The notes beneath the pieces are model-generated. The model was given only the letters and a program-made list of their open reading frames with translations. It ran no database searches and had not been told where the DNA came from. DNA of 64,000 nucleotides, from contig JAIYBZ010000001.1 in assembly GCA_027488255.1 (NCBI GenBank), positions 160,402-224,401 of the forward strand. Reading direction: 5' to 3'. The position numbers and the translations under genes were made by a program. The stretch comes from Comamonadaceae bacterium (lineage in GTDB: Bacteria; Pseudomonadota; Gammaproteobacteria; Burkholderiales; Burkholderiaceae_C). Positions 19,337 to 28,694 of the stretch are shown here, in pieces. Numbering within the stretch: the stretch's first letter is position 1; every line of letters starts with the position of its first letter.

Positions 19337-19355
19337 ACTGCGGCCAAGCCGCAGT
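19337..19355 (-). other. dnaK-dnaJ intercistronic hairpin
   Basis: ACTGCGGC-CAA-GCCGCAGT, a perfect 8-bp stem with a three-base loop in the gap between dnaK and dnaJ. It may tune the relative amounts of the two transcripts; no T-tract follows. Confidence 0.45.
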
Positions 19356-19365
19356 GGCAGAGGGC

Positions 19366-21291
19366 TTAACCTTTTTTAACTTCTTTGACTTCCGCGTCGA
19401 CCACATTGTCGTCTTGTGGCTTGGCATCGGCAGCTGCAGCGCCCGCACCGGCTGCGGCTTGTTGCGCTTGCATCTCGGCGTAGACCTTTTCGCCCAGCTT
19501 TTGGCTGGCCGTCATCAGGGCTTCGGTTTTGGCTTCGATGGCGGCTTTGTCTTCGCCTTTCAAAACTTCTTCCAAGTCTTTGGCCGCGGCTTCGATGGCT
19601 TCTTTTTCAGCCGCTTCGATCTTATCGCCGTGCTCGCTTAGGCTCTTCTTGACGCTGTGCACCGCGGCTTCGCCAGCGTTGCGGGCTTGCACCAACTCGA
19701 GTTTTTTCTTGTCTTCTTCGGCGTTCAGCTCGGCGTCTTTCACCATTTGCTGAATCTCGGCTTCGGACAAGCCTGAATTGGCTTTGATGGTGATCTTGTT
19801 TTCTTTGCCGGTGCCTTTGTCTTTGGCGCCCACGTGCAAGATGCCGTTGGCGTCGATGTCAAAAGACACCTCAATTTGCGGCGTGCCGCGAGAAGCTGGC
19901 GGGATGCCCTCGAGGTTGAACTCGCCCAGCAACTTGTTGCCGCTGGCGATGTCGCGCTCACCTTGGAACACCTTGATCGTCACAGCAGGCTGGTTGTCTT
20001 CAGCAGTCGAGAAAGTCTGTGCAAACTTGGTTGGGATGGTGGTGTTCTTGGTGATCATCTTGGTCATCACACCGCCCATGGTTTCGATGCCCAAAGACAA
20101 AGGCGTCACGTCGAGCAGCAACACATCGGTGCGGTCGCCGGACAACACTTGGCCCTGAATCGCGGCACCCACTGCCACGGCTTCGTCGGGGTTCACGTCT
20201 TTGCGCGGCTCTTTGCCAAAGAACTCTTTGACTTTTTCTTGCACCTTGGGCATGCGCGACATGCCGCCAACCAAAATGATGTCGTCGATCTCACCCACCG
20301 AAACGCCCGCGTCTTTGATGGCCATGCGGCAAGGGGCGATGGTGCGCTCGATCAGCTCTTCCACCAGCTGCTCGAGCTTGGCGCGCGTGAGCTTGACGTT
20401 CAGGTGTTTGGGGCCGGTGGCGTCGGCGGTGATGTAGGGCAGGTTGACGTCGGTCGAGGCCGAGCTGGACAGCTCGATTTTGGCTTTTTCAGCGGCTTCT
20501 TTCAGGCGCTGCAGGGCCAACACGTCTTTCGCCAAATCGACGCCCGACTCTTTCTTGAACTCGGTGATGATGAAGTCGATGATGCGTTGGTCAAAGTCTT
20601 CGCCGCCCAAGAAGGTGTCGCCGTTGGTGGACAGCACTTCGAACTGCTTTTCACCATCGACATCGGCGATTTCAATGATGGACACGTCAAAGGTGCCGCC
20701 GCCCAAGTCGTACACCGCAATTTTGCGATCGCCTTTTTCAGATTTGTCCAAGCCAAAGGCCAGCGCAGCGGCGGTGGGCTCGTTGATGATGCGCTTGACG
20801 TCCAAACCGGCAATGCGGCCAGCGTCTTTGGTGGCTTGGCGCTGTGCGTCGTTGAAGTAAGCGGGCACGGTGATGACGGCCTCGGTGACTTCTTCGCCGA
20901 GGTAGTCTTCTGCGGTTTTCTTCATCTTGCGCAAAATTTCAGCGCTGATTTGCGGTGGTGCCAATTTGTTGCCGCGCACTTCCACCCAAGCGTCGCCGTT
21001 GTCGGCTTTGGCGATGGTGTAGGGCATCAGGTCGATGTCTTTTTGGACTTCTTTTTCGGCAAATTTGCGACCGATCAGGCGCTTCACCGCATACAGGGTG
21101 TTGCGGGGGTTGGTCACCGCTTGGCGCTTGGCCGAGGCGCCGACCAAAATTTCGCCGTCTTCTTGGTACGCAATGATCGATGGGGTGGTGCGCGCGCCTT
21201 CGGCGTTTTCGATCACTTTGGTCGAGTTGCCTTCCATGATGGCCACGCACGAGTTGGTGGTGCCCAAGTCAATACCGATGATTCTTCCCAT
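19366..21291 (-). CDS. dnaK: Chaperone DnaK (Hsp70)
   Basis: 641-residue Hsp70, full length. The nucleotide-binding domain begins [21 protein letters not shown] and carries [13 protein letters not shown] and [13 protein letters not shown]. The peptide-binding domain starts near [11 protein letters not shown], and the lid ends in an Ala/Gly-rich tail with a typical C-terminal acidic-basic end ([12 protein letters not shown]). The chosen ATG has GGAG upstream. Its own sigma-32 promoter precedes it. Order grpE-dnaK-dnaJ on one strand is the common proteobacterial layout. Confidence 0.98.
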   Translation of the reverse strand: MGRIIGIDLGTTNSCVAIMEGNSTKVIENAEGARTTPSIIAYQEDGEILVGASAKRQAVTNPRNTLYAVKRLIGRKFAEKEVQKDIDLMPYTIAKADNGDAWVEVRGNKLAPPQISAEILRKMKKTAEDYLGEEVTEAVITVPAYFNDAQRQATKDAGRIAGLDVKRIINEPTAAALAFGLDKSEKGDRKIAVYDLGGGTFDVSIIEIADVDGEKQFEVLSTNGDTFLGGEDFDQRIIDFIITEFKKESGVDLAKDVLALQRLKEAAEKAKIELSSSASTDVNLPYITADATGPKHLNVKLTRAKLEQLVEELIERTIAPCRMAIKDAGVSVGEIDDIILVGGMSRMPKVQEKVKEFFGKEPRKDVNPDEAVAVGAAIQGQVLSGDRTDVLLLDVTPLSLGIETMGGVMTKMITKNTTIPTKFAQTFSTAEDNQPAVTIKVFQGERDIASGNKLLGEFNLEGIPPASRGTPQIEVSFDIDANGILHVGAKDKGTGKENKITIKANSGLSEAEIQQMVKDAELNAEEDKKKLELVQARNAGEAAVHSVKKSLSEHGDKIEAAEKEAIEAAAKDLEEVLKGEDKAAIEAKTEALMTASQKLGEKVYAEMQAQQAAAGAGAAAADAKPQDDNVVDAEVKEVKKG

Positions 21292-21333
21292 TTTGATGCT
21301 CCGAAATTGAGTAAAAGTGCAGATGTTTTGCAA

Positions 21334-21359
21334 GTGGGGCGCTTGGGGGGCTTTTCAAG
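21334..21359 (-). promoter_or_regulatory. Sigma-32 heat-shock promoter of dnaK
   Basis: On the minus strand CTTGAA, 14 bases, CCCCAC, ending 43 bases before the dnaK ATG. This is very close to the RpoH consensus (CTTGAA, 13-15 bases, CCCCAT). Confidence 0.8.
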
Positions 21360-21386
21360 TCCCCTTACGCCAAAAAAGGTTTTTGC

Positions 21387-21983
21387 TTATTTGGGGGCGG
21401 TGACGGTGACCAGCGCAGGCCGCAACACGCGCTCGGCGATGGAGTAGCCCTTTTGTAGCACGGTGACCACGGTGTTGGCCTCTTGCTCGGCCGGCACCAC
21501 GCTGATGGCTTGGTGGTGGTGCGGGTCAAACTTGGTGCCAGCGGCAGGGTTGATTTCGACCACTTTGTTGCGCTCCAAGGCGCTTTTCAGCTGGCGCAAA
21601 GTGGCTTCAGAGCCTTCGCGGATTTGCTCGAGCGTGACGTTGGGGATGGCCAAACCGGCCTCCAAACTGTCCAACACCGGCAGCAAGCTCTCGGCAAAGC
21701 CTTCCACAGCAAATTTGCGGGCCTTGGCGATCTCGTCGTCGGCGCGGCGACGGGCGTTTTGCACATCGGCTTGCGCGCGCAGGTATTGGTCGGCCAAATC
21801 GGCGTTTTGTGCCTTCAGGTTGGCCAGTTCGGCCTGTGCGTCGGCCAAAGGGTCGGTCACTGCGGCCGCCGCAGGGTCGGACGTGGCCTGGGCCGCCGAC
21901 TGGGCGTGCGCCTCGTCCATCTGGGGTTGGGGCTTGGCTTCGGGCTGAGGGGTGGAATTGGAGTTGTTGCTGGCTTCTGACAT
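21387..21983 (-). CDS. grpE: Nucleotide exchange factor GrpE
   Basis: 198-residue GrpE, which releases ADP from DnaK. A disordered, Pro/Ala/Gln-rich N-terminal part of about 60 residues precedes the long coiled-coil dimerisation helix ([20 protein letters not shown]). The signature region follows: [20 protein letters not shown] and [11 protein letters not shown], then a C-terminal beta domain ([19 protein letters not shown]). The ATG at 21983 (MSEASNN) is chosen because the upstream in-frame ATG lies nearer the predicted transcription start. Preceded by its own sigma-32 promoter. Confidence 0.95.
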   Translation of the reverse strand: MSEASNNSNSTPQPEAKPQPQMDEAHAQSAAQATSDPAAAAVTDPLADAQAELANLKAQNADLADQYLRAQADVQNARRRADDEIAKARKFAVEGFAESLLPVLDSLEAGLAIPNVTLEQIREGSEATLRQLKSALERNKVVEINPAAGTKFDPHHHQAISVVPAEQEANTVVTVLQKGYSIAERVLRPALVTVTAPK

Positions 21984-22017
21984 GAGCGAGGTCCGCAAAA
22001 ATGAATACCCCTTGTAA

Positions 22018-22043
22018 ATAGGGGCGTTTTTTCAGGCTTCAAG
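22018..22043 (-). promoter_or_regulatory. Sigma-32 heat-shock promoter of grpE
   Basis: On the minus strand CTTGAA, exactly 13 bases, CCCCTAT, ending 34 bases before the grpE ATG. Near-perfect RpoH promoter. Confidence 0.88.
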
Positions 22044-22078
22044 AGGGGGTGTCAGAGCCCTTGGAGGCCCTGCACAAG

Positions 22079-22102
22079 AAAAAACCCGCCAAACGGCGGG
22101 TT
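22079..22102 (-). terminator. Rho-independent terminator after FKBP gene
   Basis: On the minus strand AACCCGCC-GTTT-GGCGGGTT followed by T residues, 22 bases after the FKBP stop. It sits between that gene and the grpE heat-shock promoter and so insulates the two. Confidence 0.88.
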
Positions 22103-22123
22103 GGGGCGAACCGACGGAGTAGC

Positions 22124-22474
22124 TCAGTCGAGGGCCAGCAATTCGACGTCAAATTTCAGCGTGGCGTTGGGTGGAATCACACCGCCCGCGCCGCGTGCAC
22201 CGTAGCCCAGCTCGGCTGGGATGATCAGGGTGCGTTGGCCGCCCACTTTCATGCCGGCAACGCCTTCGTCCCAGCCTTTGATGACCATGCCGGCACCCAA
22301 ACCAAAGACGAAGGGGTCCCGGCGGTCGCGGCTCGAATCAAATTTGGCTCCTTGTGCGCCGTCTTTGTAGAGCCAGCCGGTGTAGTGCACGGTGACGTCT
22401 TGGCCGGGGGTGGCAACGGCGCCATCGCCCACAACGGTGTCTTCGTATTGCAGGCCGGATGCGGTGGTGATCAT
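22124..22474 (-). CDS. FKBP-type peptidyl-prolyl isomerase
   Basis: 116-residue single-domain FKBP catalysing cis-trans isomerisation of Xaa-Pro bonds, probably cytoplasmic since it has no signal peptide. Family residues are clear: VTVHYTGWLYKDGAQGAKFD, FVFGLGAGMVIKGWDEGVAG (the Trp forms the floor of the active site), LIIPAELGYGARGAGGVIPP and a final LKFDVELL. The start MITTASGLQYED was chosen because it matches the family N terminus; the longer reading frame upstream is proline-rich and unlike any FKBP leader. Confidence 0.94.
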   Translation of the reverse strand: MITTASGLQYEDTVVGDGAVATPGQDVTVHYTGWLYKDGAQGAKFDSSRDRRDPFVFGLGAGMVIKGWDEGVAGMKVGGQRTLIIPAELGYGARGAGGVIPPNATLKFDVELLALD

Positions 22475-22702
22475 GGGGAAATGCTTTCTGATGAAAGGGT
22501 GTTGAAGGCCCCCAGCGGGTGGCTGAGGGTGCCAGGGTAAGGGGCCAGCGGCCAGCGGGTCAGCTTGCGAGGGCTGGCATGCCAGGCATGCTGAGCAAAG
22601 GGCGCTGAAACCCGGCCGGCCGAAAAAAGCAAAATTATGCCAGCAGGTCAGCAGCTTGGGGTGAGGGAGCCCCACCAGCCATACCAGCCACAGTGGAGCC
22701 GA

Positions 22703-23872
22703 TCAGCCCAACAAGCCGCGCCGCGCCAAGTCGCGCATCAGCGCGTTCACGCCATACGACCAAGGCGGCGCTTGGTCCGAGGTGGTGACCCGATTGAGCA
22801 AGGTGCCCAGCGTGGGCGTGGCAATGCTCACCACATCTCCCAGCGCGTGGGTGAAACCTTGGCCCGGACCATAGCGGTCTTGGGTGGGCGCAAAGAGGGT
22901 GCCCAAAAACAGCATCATGCCGTCGGGGTATTGGTGGTTGGGGCCGAGCGCTTGGCTGACCAAATCCAGCGGGTCGCGGCTGATTTGCGAAAGTGAGCTG
23001 CTGCCGTGCATGACAAAGCCATCGGTGCCCCGCACCGTCAAACTCAGATCGCATCGGCGCACATCGTCCAAGCTGAAATGGGCGTCAAACAGGCGAATGA
23101 AGGGGCCGATGGCGCAACTCGCATTGTTGTCTTTGGCTTTGCCCAAGAGCAAGGCGCTGCGGCCTTCAAAGTCGCGCAAATTCACATCGTTGCCCAAAGC
23201 GGCGCCCACCACCTCGCCGCGCGAGTTGACGGCCAAAACAATTTCAGGTTCGGGGTTGTTCCATTGGCTGCCGGGGTGCAGGCCCACCAAAGCCCCACTG
23301 CCCACGGCGCTCATGGCTTGGGCCTTGGTGAAGATTTCGGCATCAGGCCCAATGCCCACTTCTAAGTACTGCGACCACATGCCTTGGGCCAACAACACTT
23401 CTTTGAGTTGGTGGGCCTCGGGCGAGCCGGGTTTGACGCTGCGCAGGTTGTCGCCAATCACCGCCACCACGGCTTGGCGAACCGATTCGGCGCGGCTGGC
23501 ATCCCCGCGGGCTTGCTCTTCGATCACCCGCTCGAGCATGCTGGCCACAAAGGTCACGCCGGCAGCCTTGACGGCTTGCAAATCGCAAGGGGCCAAGAAA
23601 TACGGGGTTTGTGCATCGCGCGTTTCGGCATCGCTGTGGGCCAAAACCTCGGGGGTGTGTGCCAAACGCTGGGCTTGCCCCGAAGCCAAAAACGCCCGCA
23701 CGCGATTGGCCGCTTGGTCGAGCTCTAGCAAAGCGCTGCAGGTCGGGGCCAAGGGCGACAAGTCCCACACATGCTCTGGCGTGACCGCTACCAACACCGG
23801 GCCAGTGGCGGCTTGCCACAAGCGTCCAATCAGCAGCGCCTGTTCGCCAGAAGTGGGCAGGGTGGTGTGCAT
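22703..23872 (-). CDS. Fumarylacetoacetate hydrolase-family protein
   Basis: 389-residue FAH-fold protein. The C-terminal two thirds hold the catalytic core, with divalent-metal ligands expected in PEPEIVLAVNSRGEVVG and GNDVNLRDFEGRSALLLGKA. The family includes hydrolases, decarboxylases and sugar-acid dehydratases of aromatic or sugar degradation. The pattern GNDVNLRDFEG with KAKDNNASCAIGPF recalls the 2-keto-3-deoxy sugar-acid dehydratase branch, but I cannot assign a substrate. ATG at 23872 with AAGG upstream. Neighbour MarR gene ends 46 bases upstream. Confidence 0.82.
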   Translation of the reverse strand: MHTTLPTSGEQALLIGRLWQAATGPVLVAVTPEHVWDLSPLAPTCSALLELDQAANRVRAFLASGQAQRLAHTPEVLAHSDAETRDAQTPYFLAPCDLQAVKAAGVTFVASMLERVIEEQARGDASRAESVRQAVVAVIGDNLRSVKPGSPEAHQLKEVLLAQGMWSQYLEVGIGPDAEIFTKAQAMSAVGSGALVGLHPGSQWNNPEPEIVLAVNSRGEVVGAALGNDVNLRDFEGRSALLLGKAKDNNASCAIGPFIRLFDAHFSLDDVRRCDLSLTVRGTDGFVMHGSSSLSQISRDPLDLVSQALGPNHQYPDGMMLFLGTLFAPTQDRYGPGQGFTHALGDVVSIATPTLGTLLNRVTTSDQAPPWSYGVNALMRDLARRGLLG

Positions 23873-23918
23873 AAAAAGCCTTTTCAATCCCAAGGGTGGA
23901 AGTGGGACGGAGTGTGCC

Positions 23919-24497
23919 TCAAAGGTAAATTTTTTGCAGCAAAGTCACCAAGGTCTGGCGTTGTGCGGGGGTCAGTTTGGCGGTTTTTTCGAGTTCGAGT
24001 TCGCTCGCGGTTTGCTCGGCCTGCACCATCAGGGCTTGGCCTTTGGGCGTGGCGTGCAGACCCACCGCACGGCCGTCGTGGGGATGGGGTTTTCGCTCAA
24101 TCAACCCCCGAGATTCCAGCGATTGAATCAAGCCGACCAAGTTGGGCGGCAGCAAGTTGAGTGCGCTGCACAGTTGCCGCGAGGTCACGCCGGGGTTGTG
24201 CTGGATGGTCGACATGACCGAAAAATCGACCGGCTTGAGGCCATAGGGCGCGAGCCGTTCTAAAAACAATTCGATGATGCTGAGGGCGGCACGCCGGGCG
24301 TTGTAGCCCATCAGGGTTTGCAAATAGCGGGTGTCGATCTGCTCGGCCGTCTCGCTTTTGGACGATTTTTTTTCACCGCCCGCACGGGTCTTGCCAGCCC
24401 CCGCCGAGCGAGTACCCGACGCGCTTGCTTTCGAAGCGCGTGCATTCGTTGAGCGCGTACCCGCTGGGCGCGTTTGGGGGGCTTTTGGTGTCGTCAT
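23919..24497 (-). CDS. MarR-family regulator with long basic N-terminal tail
   Basis: 192-residue transcription regulator. Residues from about 60 form a winged-helix MarR domain (LAPYGLKPVDFSVMSTIQHN, then TSRQLCSALNLLPPNLVGLI recognition helix region, then ERKPHPHDGRAVGLHATPKG wing). The first 55 residues are an unusual low-complexity tail rich in Lys, Arg, Ala, Ser and Thr, not part of the standard fold. Its ATG overlaps the acyl-CoA dehydrogenase stop (ATGA), so it is the downstream partner in that transcript. Such regulators in aromatic-acid loci commonly sense an aryl-CoA; that is inference here. Confidence 0.88.
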   Translation of the reverse strand: MTTPKAPQTRPAGTRSTNARASKASASGTRSAGAGKTRAGGEKKSSKSETAEQIDTRYLQTLMGYNARRAALSIIELFLERLAPYGLKPVDFSVMSTIQHNPGVTSRQLCSALNLLPPNLVGLIQSLESRGLIERKPHPHDGRAVGLHATPKGQALMVQAEQTASELELEKTAKLTPAQRQTLVTLLQKIYL

Positions 24498-26224
24498 GAC
24501 GCGACCGCCGCGCACTGTTGCACGATGATGAAGGTGCGCATTTGAAACTCAGGCAGCACCCAGCTGCGCAGCGCTTGGGCCGGCTTCTTCCAGCGGGCCT
24601 CGGCGTTGGGCGTTTGCGCGTCCAGCCCGTTCTCAATCTGCAGCCAAGCCCAGTCCATCAGAACCAAGGCCACAGCGCGCAAATAGTCGTCGGCCACACG
24701 GTAGGCCAAGGCCGCATCACGCGGGGCAGTTTGCACGATTTGCGCCGTCACGGCCCGCAAAGTCTGCAGCCGGGCGAGGGCGGCGGTGCTGGATTTGGCG
24801 TCGGAGGGCAGACTGTTTTGCAAACGGTCGAGCAAGGCATTCATGGCCGCGCCACCATCGGGCAACACTTTGCGCACCAACAGGTCGATGGCCTGAATTT
24901 CGTTGGTGCCTTCATAGATCATGGCCACGCGCGCGTCGCGCACGATTTGCTCAATGCCCCACTCGCGCACATAGCCGTGGCCCCCAAAGACTTGCAAGCA
25001 GTCGCTGCCGCCATGAAAGGCTTGGTGGGTGAAGACCGATTTCATGACCGGCGTCACCAAGGCACACCAGCGCTGGGCATCGGCTTGGGTGCTGGCTTCG
25101 GGGCTGTGTTGCACCAAGTCCAACTCGAGCGCGGTGCGGTAAGCCAACACGCGGCCCGCATCCACCCACGCGCGTTGCGTGTCCAAGATGCGGCGCATCG
25201 CGGGGTGCTCGGCAATCAGGTCGGCTTCGGCCGCAGATTTGCCTTGGCCCGGTGCCCGCATTTGGCGGCGTTCTTGTGCATAGGCATCGGCCTTTTGCCA
25301 AGCGGCGTCAAGCAGGCCAATGCCTTGCAGGGCCACATGCAAGCGCGCGGCGTTCATCATCACAAACATCGCGTTCAGGCCTTTGCCCGGCTCGCCCACC
25401 AAGTCGCACACCGCTTCGTCAAAACGCATCACGCAAGTGGGGCTGCCGTGCAGGCCCATCTTTTCTTCAATACGGTCACAGTGCACGCGGCTGCGGCTGC
25501 CATCGGGGTAAAACTTGGGCACCAAAAACAGCGACAAACCTTTGGGGCCGGGCGGGGCCTCGGGCAAACGCGCCAGCACTAAATGGACGATGTTGTCGGT
25601 CAGGTCGTGTTCACCGCCTGAGATAAAAATCTTGGTGCCGCTCACGGTGTAGCGCCCTTGTGGGTCACCGGGCAAGGGCATCGCCTTGGTTCGGGCCAAG
25701 CCCAAATCTGAGCCGGCGTGGGGCTCGGTCAGGCACATCGTGGCCAGCCATTCGCCGGTGGCCACTTTCTCCAGGTAGAGCGTTTTCAGGTCATCGCGGG
25801 CGTAGTGCTTGATGCACTCATACGCGCCGTGCAACAGGCCCGGTGCCATGGTCCAGCCGTGGTTGGCGGCCGACAGCATTTCATAAAGCATGGCTTCGAG
25901 CACGCTGGGCAAGCCCTGTCCGCCGTCTTCGGGGCGAGCCGAGAGGGCCGGCCAGCCCGCTTGCCAAAAGGTTTGGTAGGCCGCCTTGAAGCCGGGCGGC
26001 ATGGTCACTGCGCCGTCTTGCCATTGCGCGCCGATCTCGTCACCGTCGCGGTTCAGCGGGGCCACCACTTCGCCGACAAACTTGCCCGCTTCTTCCAGCA
26101 CCTGCTGCATCAGTTCAGGGTCGACCTCTGAGAAAGCCGGCAAGGCCTGAAGTTGGGCGGGGGCGTTCAGCACGCGCGACAACAAAAAATGCATGTCTTC
26201 GGTGCGGGGCTGGTAAGCGTTCAT
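24494..26224 (-). CDS. Acyl-CoA dehydrogenase
   Basis: 576-residue acyl-CoA dehydrogenase of the long type. Landmarks are MCLTEPHAGSDLGLARTKA, GTKIFISGGEHDL, EEKMGLHGSPTCVM, QVFGGHGYVREWGIEQIVRD and YEGTNEIQAIDLLVRK, with a C-terminal domain after about residue 440. It is related to but clearly different from the enzyme at 7461-9251. Its location at the end of a phenylpropanoid-type CoA catabolic block suggests it oxidises an aryl-propionyl or other side-chain acyl-CoA, with electrons going to EtfBA. Followed by the overlapping marR gene. Confidence 0.92.
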   Translation of the reverse strand: MNAYQPRTEDMHFLLSRVLNAPAQLQALPAFSEVDPELMQQVLEEAGKFVGEVVAPLNRDGDEIGAQWQDGAVTMPPGFKAAYQTFWQAGWPALSARPEDGGQGLPSVLEAMLYEMLSAANHGWTMAPGLLHGAYECIKHYARDDLKTLYLEKVATGEWLATMCLTEPHAGSDLGLARTKAMPLPGDPQGRYTVSGTKIFISGGEHDLTDNIVHLVLARLPEAPPGPKGLSLFLVPKFYPDGSRSRVHCDRIEEKMGLHGSPTCVMRFDEAVCDLVGEPGKGLNAMFVMMNAARLHVALQGIGLLDAAWQKADAYAQERRQMRAPGQGKSAAEADLIAEHPAMRRILDTQRAWVDAGRVLAYRTALELDLVQHSPEASTQADAQRWCALVTPVMKSVFTHQAFHGGSDCLQVFGGHGYVREWGIEQIVRDARVAMIYEGTNEIQAIDLLVRKVLPDGGAAMNALLDRLQNSLPSDAKSSTAALARLQTLRAVTAQIVQTAPRDAALAYRVADDYLRAVALVLMDWAWLQIENGLDAQTPNAEARWKKPAQALRSWVLPEFQMRTFIIVQQCAAVAS

Positions 26225-26314
26225 GGGGTTCTTGGGAACGTTGAGGCAATCAATGAAACTGGGGCACCCCGAGGATGCCCCAGTTGGACCTTGCGATACA
26301 AGGAGGGCAAACGA

Positions 26315-27316
26315 TCAGGAGTCCACGCTGAAGCCGATGCGCTTGATCAGCGGGCCCCAGCGGTCCAGCTCCACTTGCGCGCTCTTGAGTTGGTCAGCCG
26401 GTGTGCCGCCATAAGGTATCAGGCCGACCACGGTCAGGGCGTCTTGCACGCCTTTGTCTTTGAGTGCAGCGTTGATGGCGGCATTGGCGGCTTGGATCAC
26501 GTTGGCAGGGGTTTTGGCGGGGGCGTAAAAACCAAACCACTCTTCCACGGTCAATTCAGGGAAGCCTTGCTCTGCGAAGGTGGGCACATCGGGCACAAAT
26601 GGCGAACGGGTTTTGCCCGAGGTCGCCAAGATGCGCATCTTGCCGGCTTTGTGGTTGGCAATGAAATCGCCATGCGGGGTGAACATGCAGGCGATCTGGC
26701 CACCGACCACATCGGTCACGCCGGGCACCGAGCCGCGGTAGGGCACGTGTTTGAACTCGAAGTTTTGGTTCAAGCCCAGCAAAGCGCCAATGAAGTGCGG
26801 GGTCGAGCCGGCCGCGGGAGAGCCGTAGCTGGCTTGCGCGGGGTTGGCCTTGGCCCAAGCCACAAAGTCTTTCACGTTTTTCACGGTGGCGGGCACCATC
26901 GGGCCCACGGCCAGGCCATGGTGAATCATGGACGACGTGCCCACCGACAAGAAATCTTCAAAAGGTTTGTATTGCAGGTTTTTGAAGATGTGCGGGTACA
27001 GCGAGATGGCCGAGAACGGGGTCATGGCCAGCACCGAGCCATCGGCTGGCGCTGTTTTCAGCAGGTTCAACGCAATTTGACCGCCCGCACCGGGACGGCT
27101 GTCGATGATGCCGGCGTTTTTGCTGTAGGGCGTGCCGCCAAATTTTTCAGCCACGCGGCGGGCGCAAATGTCACCGGCGCTGCCGGGTGGGAAACCGTAC
27201 AGCACTTTGACCTGCTCAATCGGCAAGCCGCTTTGCGCAAAGGCTTGCTGAAAGGCCGTGCTGCCCAAAATGGCGGCGCTGACGGTGGTTTGAAGAAATT
27301 CTCGGCGGTTGCTCAT
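26315..27316 (-). CDS. Bug/TctC-family periplasmic solute-binding protein
   Basis: 333-residue tripartite tricarboxylate transporter receptor, a family greatly expanded in Burkholderiales. The leader SNRREFLQTTVSAAILGSTA contains a twin-arginine motif (RREFLQ), so export may be by Tat. The mature part shows VKVLYGFPPGSAGDICARRV, the family ligand-loop region, and AKANPAQASYGSPAAGSTPH. No TctA/TctB membrane genes are nearby, which is usual for orphan Bug proteins. Its position in an aromatic-acid block hints at an aromatic or related carboxylate ligand. Confidence 0.9.
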   Translation of the reverse strand: MSNRREFLQTTVSAAILGSTAFQQAFAQSGLPIEQVKVLYGFPPGSAGDICARRVAEKFGGTPYSKNAGIIDSRPGAGGQIALNLLKTAPADGSVLAMTPFSAISLYPHIFKNLQYKPFEDFLSVGTSSMIHHGLAVGPMVPATVKNVKDFVAWAKANPAQASYGSPAAGSTPHFIGALLGLNQNFEFKHVPYRGSVPGVTDVVGGQIACMFTPHGDFIANHKAGKMRILATSGKTRSPFVPDVPTFAEQGFPELTVEEWFGFYAPAKTPANVIQAANAAINAALKDKGVQDALTVVGLIPYGGTPADQLKSAQVELDRWGPLIKRIGFSVDS

Positions 27317-27395
27317 GCTTGTCTCCTTTATGAAATATTGAAAATGAACACAGGGGGAACGAGAACGGGAACGGAAATTGGAATACGGCTCGGCT

Positions 27396-27815
27396 TCAGG
27401 TGCACAAAGCCTTGATGTCTTCGGGCACCGGAATGGCTTTGATGCGGTCGGGGTCGTCCGGGTGCTTGATGCAAAACGCGCGCACCTCGGTGCCTTCGCA
27501 CAAAACGGTGTCGCCGCGCATCACCACATGCTTGTGCACGATGACTTTTTCGCGCCACTCTTGCACGCTGGTGTGCACCTGAAGCGTTTCGCCATAGGTG
27601 GCGGGCCGGATGAATTTGGTGTTGATCTCCAGCAAAGGGGTGCCGATGATGCCGCGCGTCTTGACCAGTTCGCGCCAGGGCGGCACGCCGCATTGCACAA
27701 AGAAATTCAAGGACGACGCGTCCATCCATTTGGAAAAATTGGGAAAGAAAACGATGCCGGCGGGGTCGCAGTCGCCAAACATCACTTGCACTTCATAAAC
27801 CACGGTTTTGCTCAT
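27396..27815 (-). CDS. Acyl-CoA thioesterase, 4HBT family
   Basis: 139-residue hot-dog-fold protein of the 4-hydroxybenzoyl-CoA thioesterase type. The active-site strand-helix reads FGDCDPAGIVFFPNFSKWMD (about 12-31), with the catalytic Asp in DCDPAG. It should hydrolyse an aryl- or acyl-CoA, recycling CoA during aromatic-acid breakdown. 9 bases separate it from the SDR gene upstream in the transcript. Confidence 0.9.
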   Translation of the reverse strand: MSKTVVYEVQVMFGDCDPAGIVFFPNFSKWMDASSLNFFVQCGVPPWRELVKTRGIIGTPLLEINTKFIRPATYGETLQVHTSVQEWREKVIVHKHVVMRGDTVLCEGTEVRAFCIKHPDDPDRIKAIPVPEDIKALCT

Positions 27816-27824
27816 GGCGATCTT

Positions 27825-28610
27825 TCAGCGTGGCGCCATGCGCAGTGCGCCATCCAAGCGAATGGTCTCGCCATTCAGATGGTCGTTGGACACGATGTGA
27901 CACGCCAGTTCGGCAAATTCGCTGGGCTTGCCCAAGCGCGAGGGAAAGGGAATGCTGGCCGCCAAAGACTGTTGCACCGGCTCGGGCAACTCTTTCAGCA
28001 AGGGCGTCGCAAACAAACCCGGGGCGATGGTGCAGACCCGAATGCCGTGTTGTGCCAAGTCGCGTGCCATGGGCAACGTCATGCCCGCTACGCCTGCCTT
28101 GGAGGCACTGTAGGCCTGTTGGCCCACTTGGCCATCGAAGGCCGCAACCGATGCGGTGAAGACCATCACGCCGCGCGCGTTGTCCTCTAATGGAGGCAAT
28201 TTGGCGCAGGCCGCGGCGAACAAACGGGCCGCGTTGTAAGTGCCAATCAGGTTGACTTGAATCACGCGGGCGAAGTCTTCCAAAGGTGCGGCGTTGCCGT
28301 CTTTGCCGACCACGCGTTTGGCCGAGCCAATGCCGGCGATTTGCATCAAGATGCGCGCCGGGCCATGGGCTGCTGCGGCGGTCTCTATGGCTTGGGCCAT
28401 GCTGTCAGGGTCAGAGACGTTGCACTGCACCGCCACAGCGGCACCTGCGCCATGCTGCGCGCACAGGTCTTGTGCCACGCGCTCGGCGTTGGCCTTGTTG
28501 AGGTCGAGCACCGCGACTTTGGCGCCGAGACGGGCCAGTTCACGGGCGGTGGCTTCGCCCAAACCCGAGCCTCCCCCGGTGACCAGTGCGGCTTGTCCTT
28601 GAATGTTCAT
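27825..28610 (-). CDS. Short-chain dehydrogenase, 3-hydroxyacyl-CoA type
   Basis: 261-residue classical SDR. NAD site TGGGSGLG (about 11-18), NVSD, and active site with Ser in FTASVAAFDGQ followed by YSASKAG (Tyr-Lys). The C-terminal segment (APGLFATPLLKELPEPVQQSLAAS) is like human type-2 3-hydroxyacyl-CoA dehydrogenase and its bacterial relatives. With the crotonase and thiolase in the same operon it can make a complete beta-oxidation set for a short acyl or aryl side chain. Confidence 0.9.
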   Translation of the reverse strand: MNIQGQAALVTGGGSGLGEATARELARLGAKVAVLDLNKANAERVAQDLCAQHGAGAAVAVQCNVSDPDSMAQAIETAAAAHGPARILMQIAGIGSAKRVVGKDGNAAPLEDFARVIQVNLIGTYNAARLFAAACAKLPPLEDNARGVMVFTASVAAFDGQVGQQAYSASKAGVAGMTLPMARDLAQHGIRVCTIAPGLFATPLLKELPEPVQQSLAASIPFPSRLGKPSEFAELACHIVSNDHLNGETIRLDGALRMAPR

Positions 28611-28694
28611 GAGAGTTCCTGGAGGTTCATGGTGGTGGTTCAGTGTCTGCCGTATTTTTTCAGTCGTTCAATGCGTTGCGTGGAGGGACGAAAC

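Noticed and set aside
19834..21447. 537-codon frame on the + strand opposite dnaK
   Set aside because: Antisense shadow of a highly conserved, strongly biased gene; no recognisable domain.
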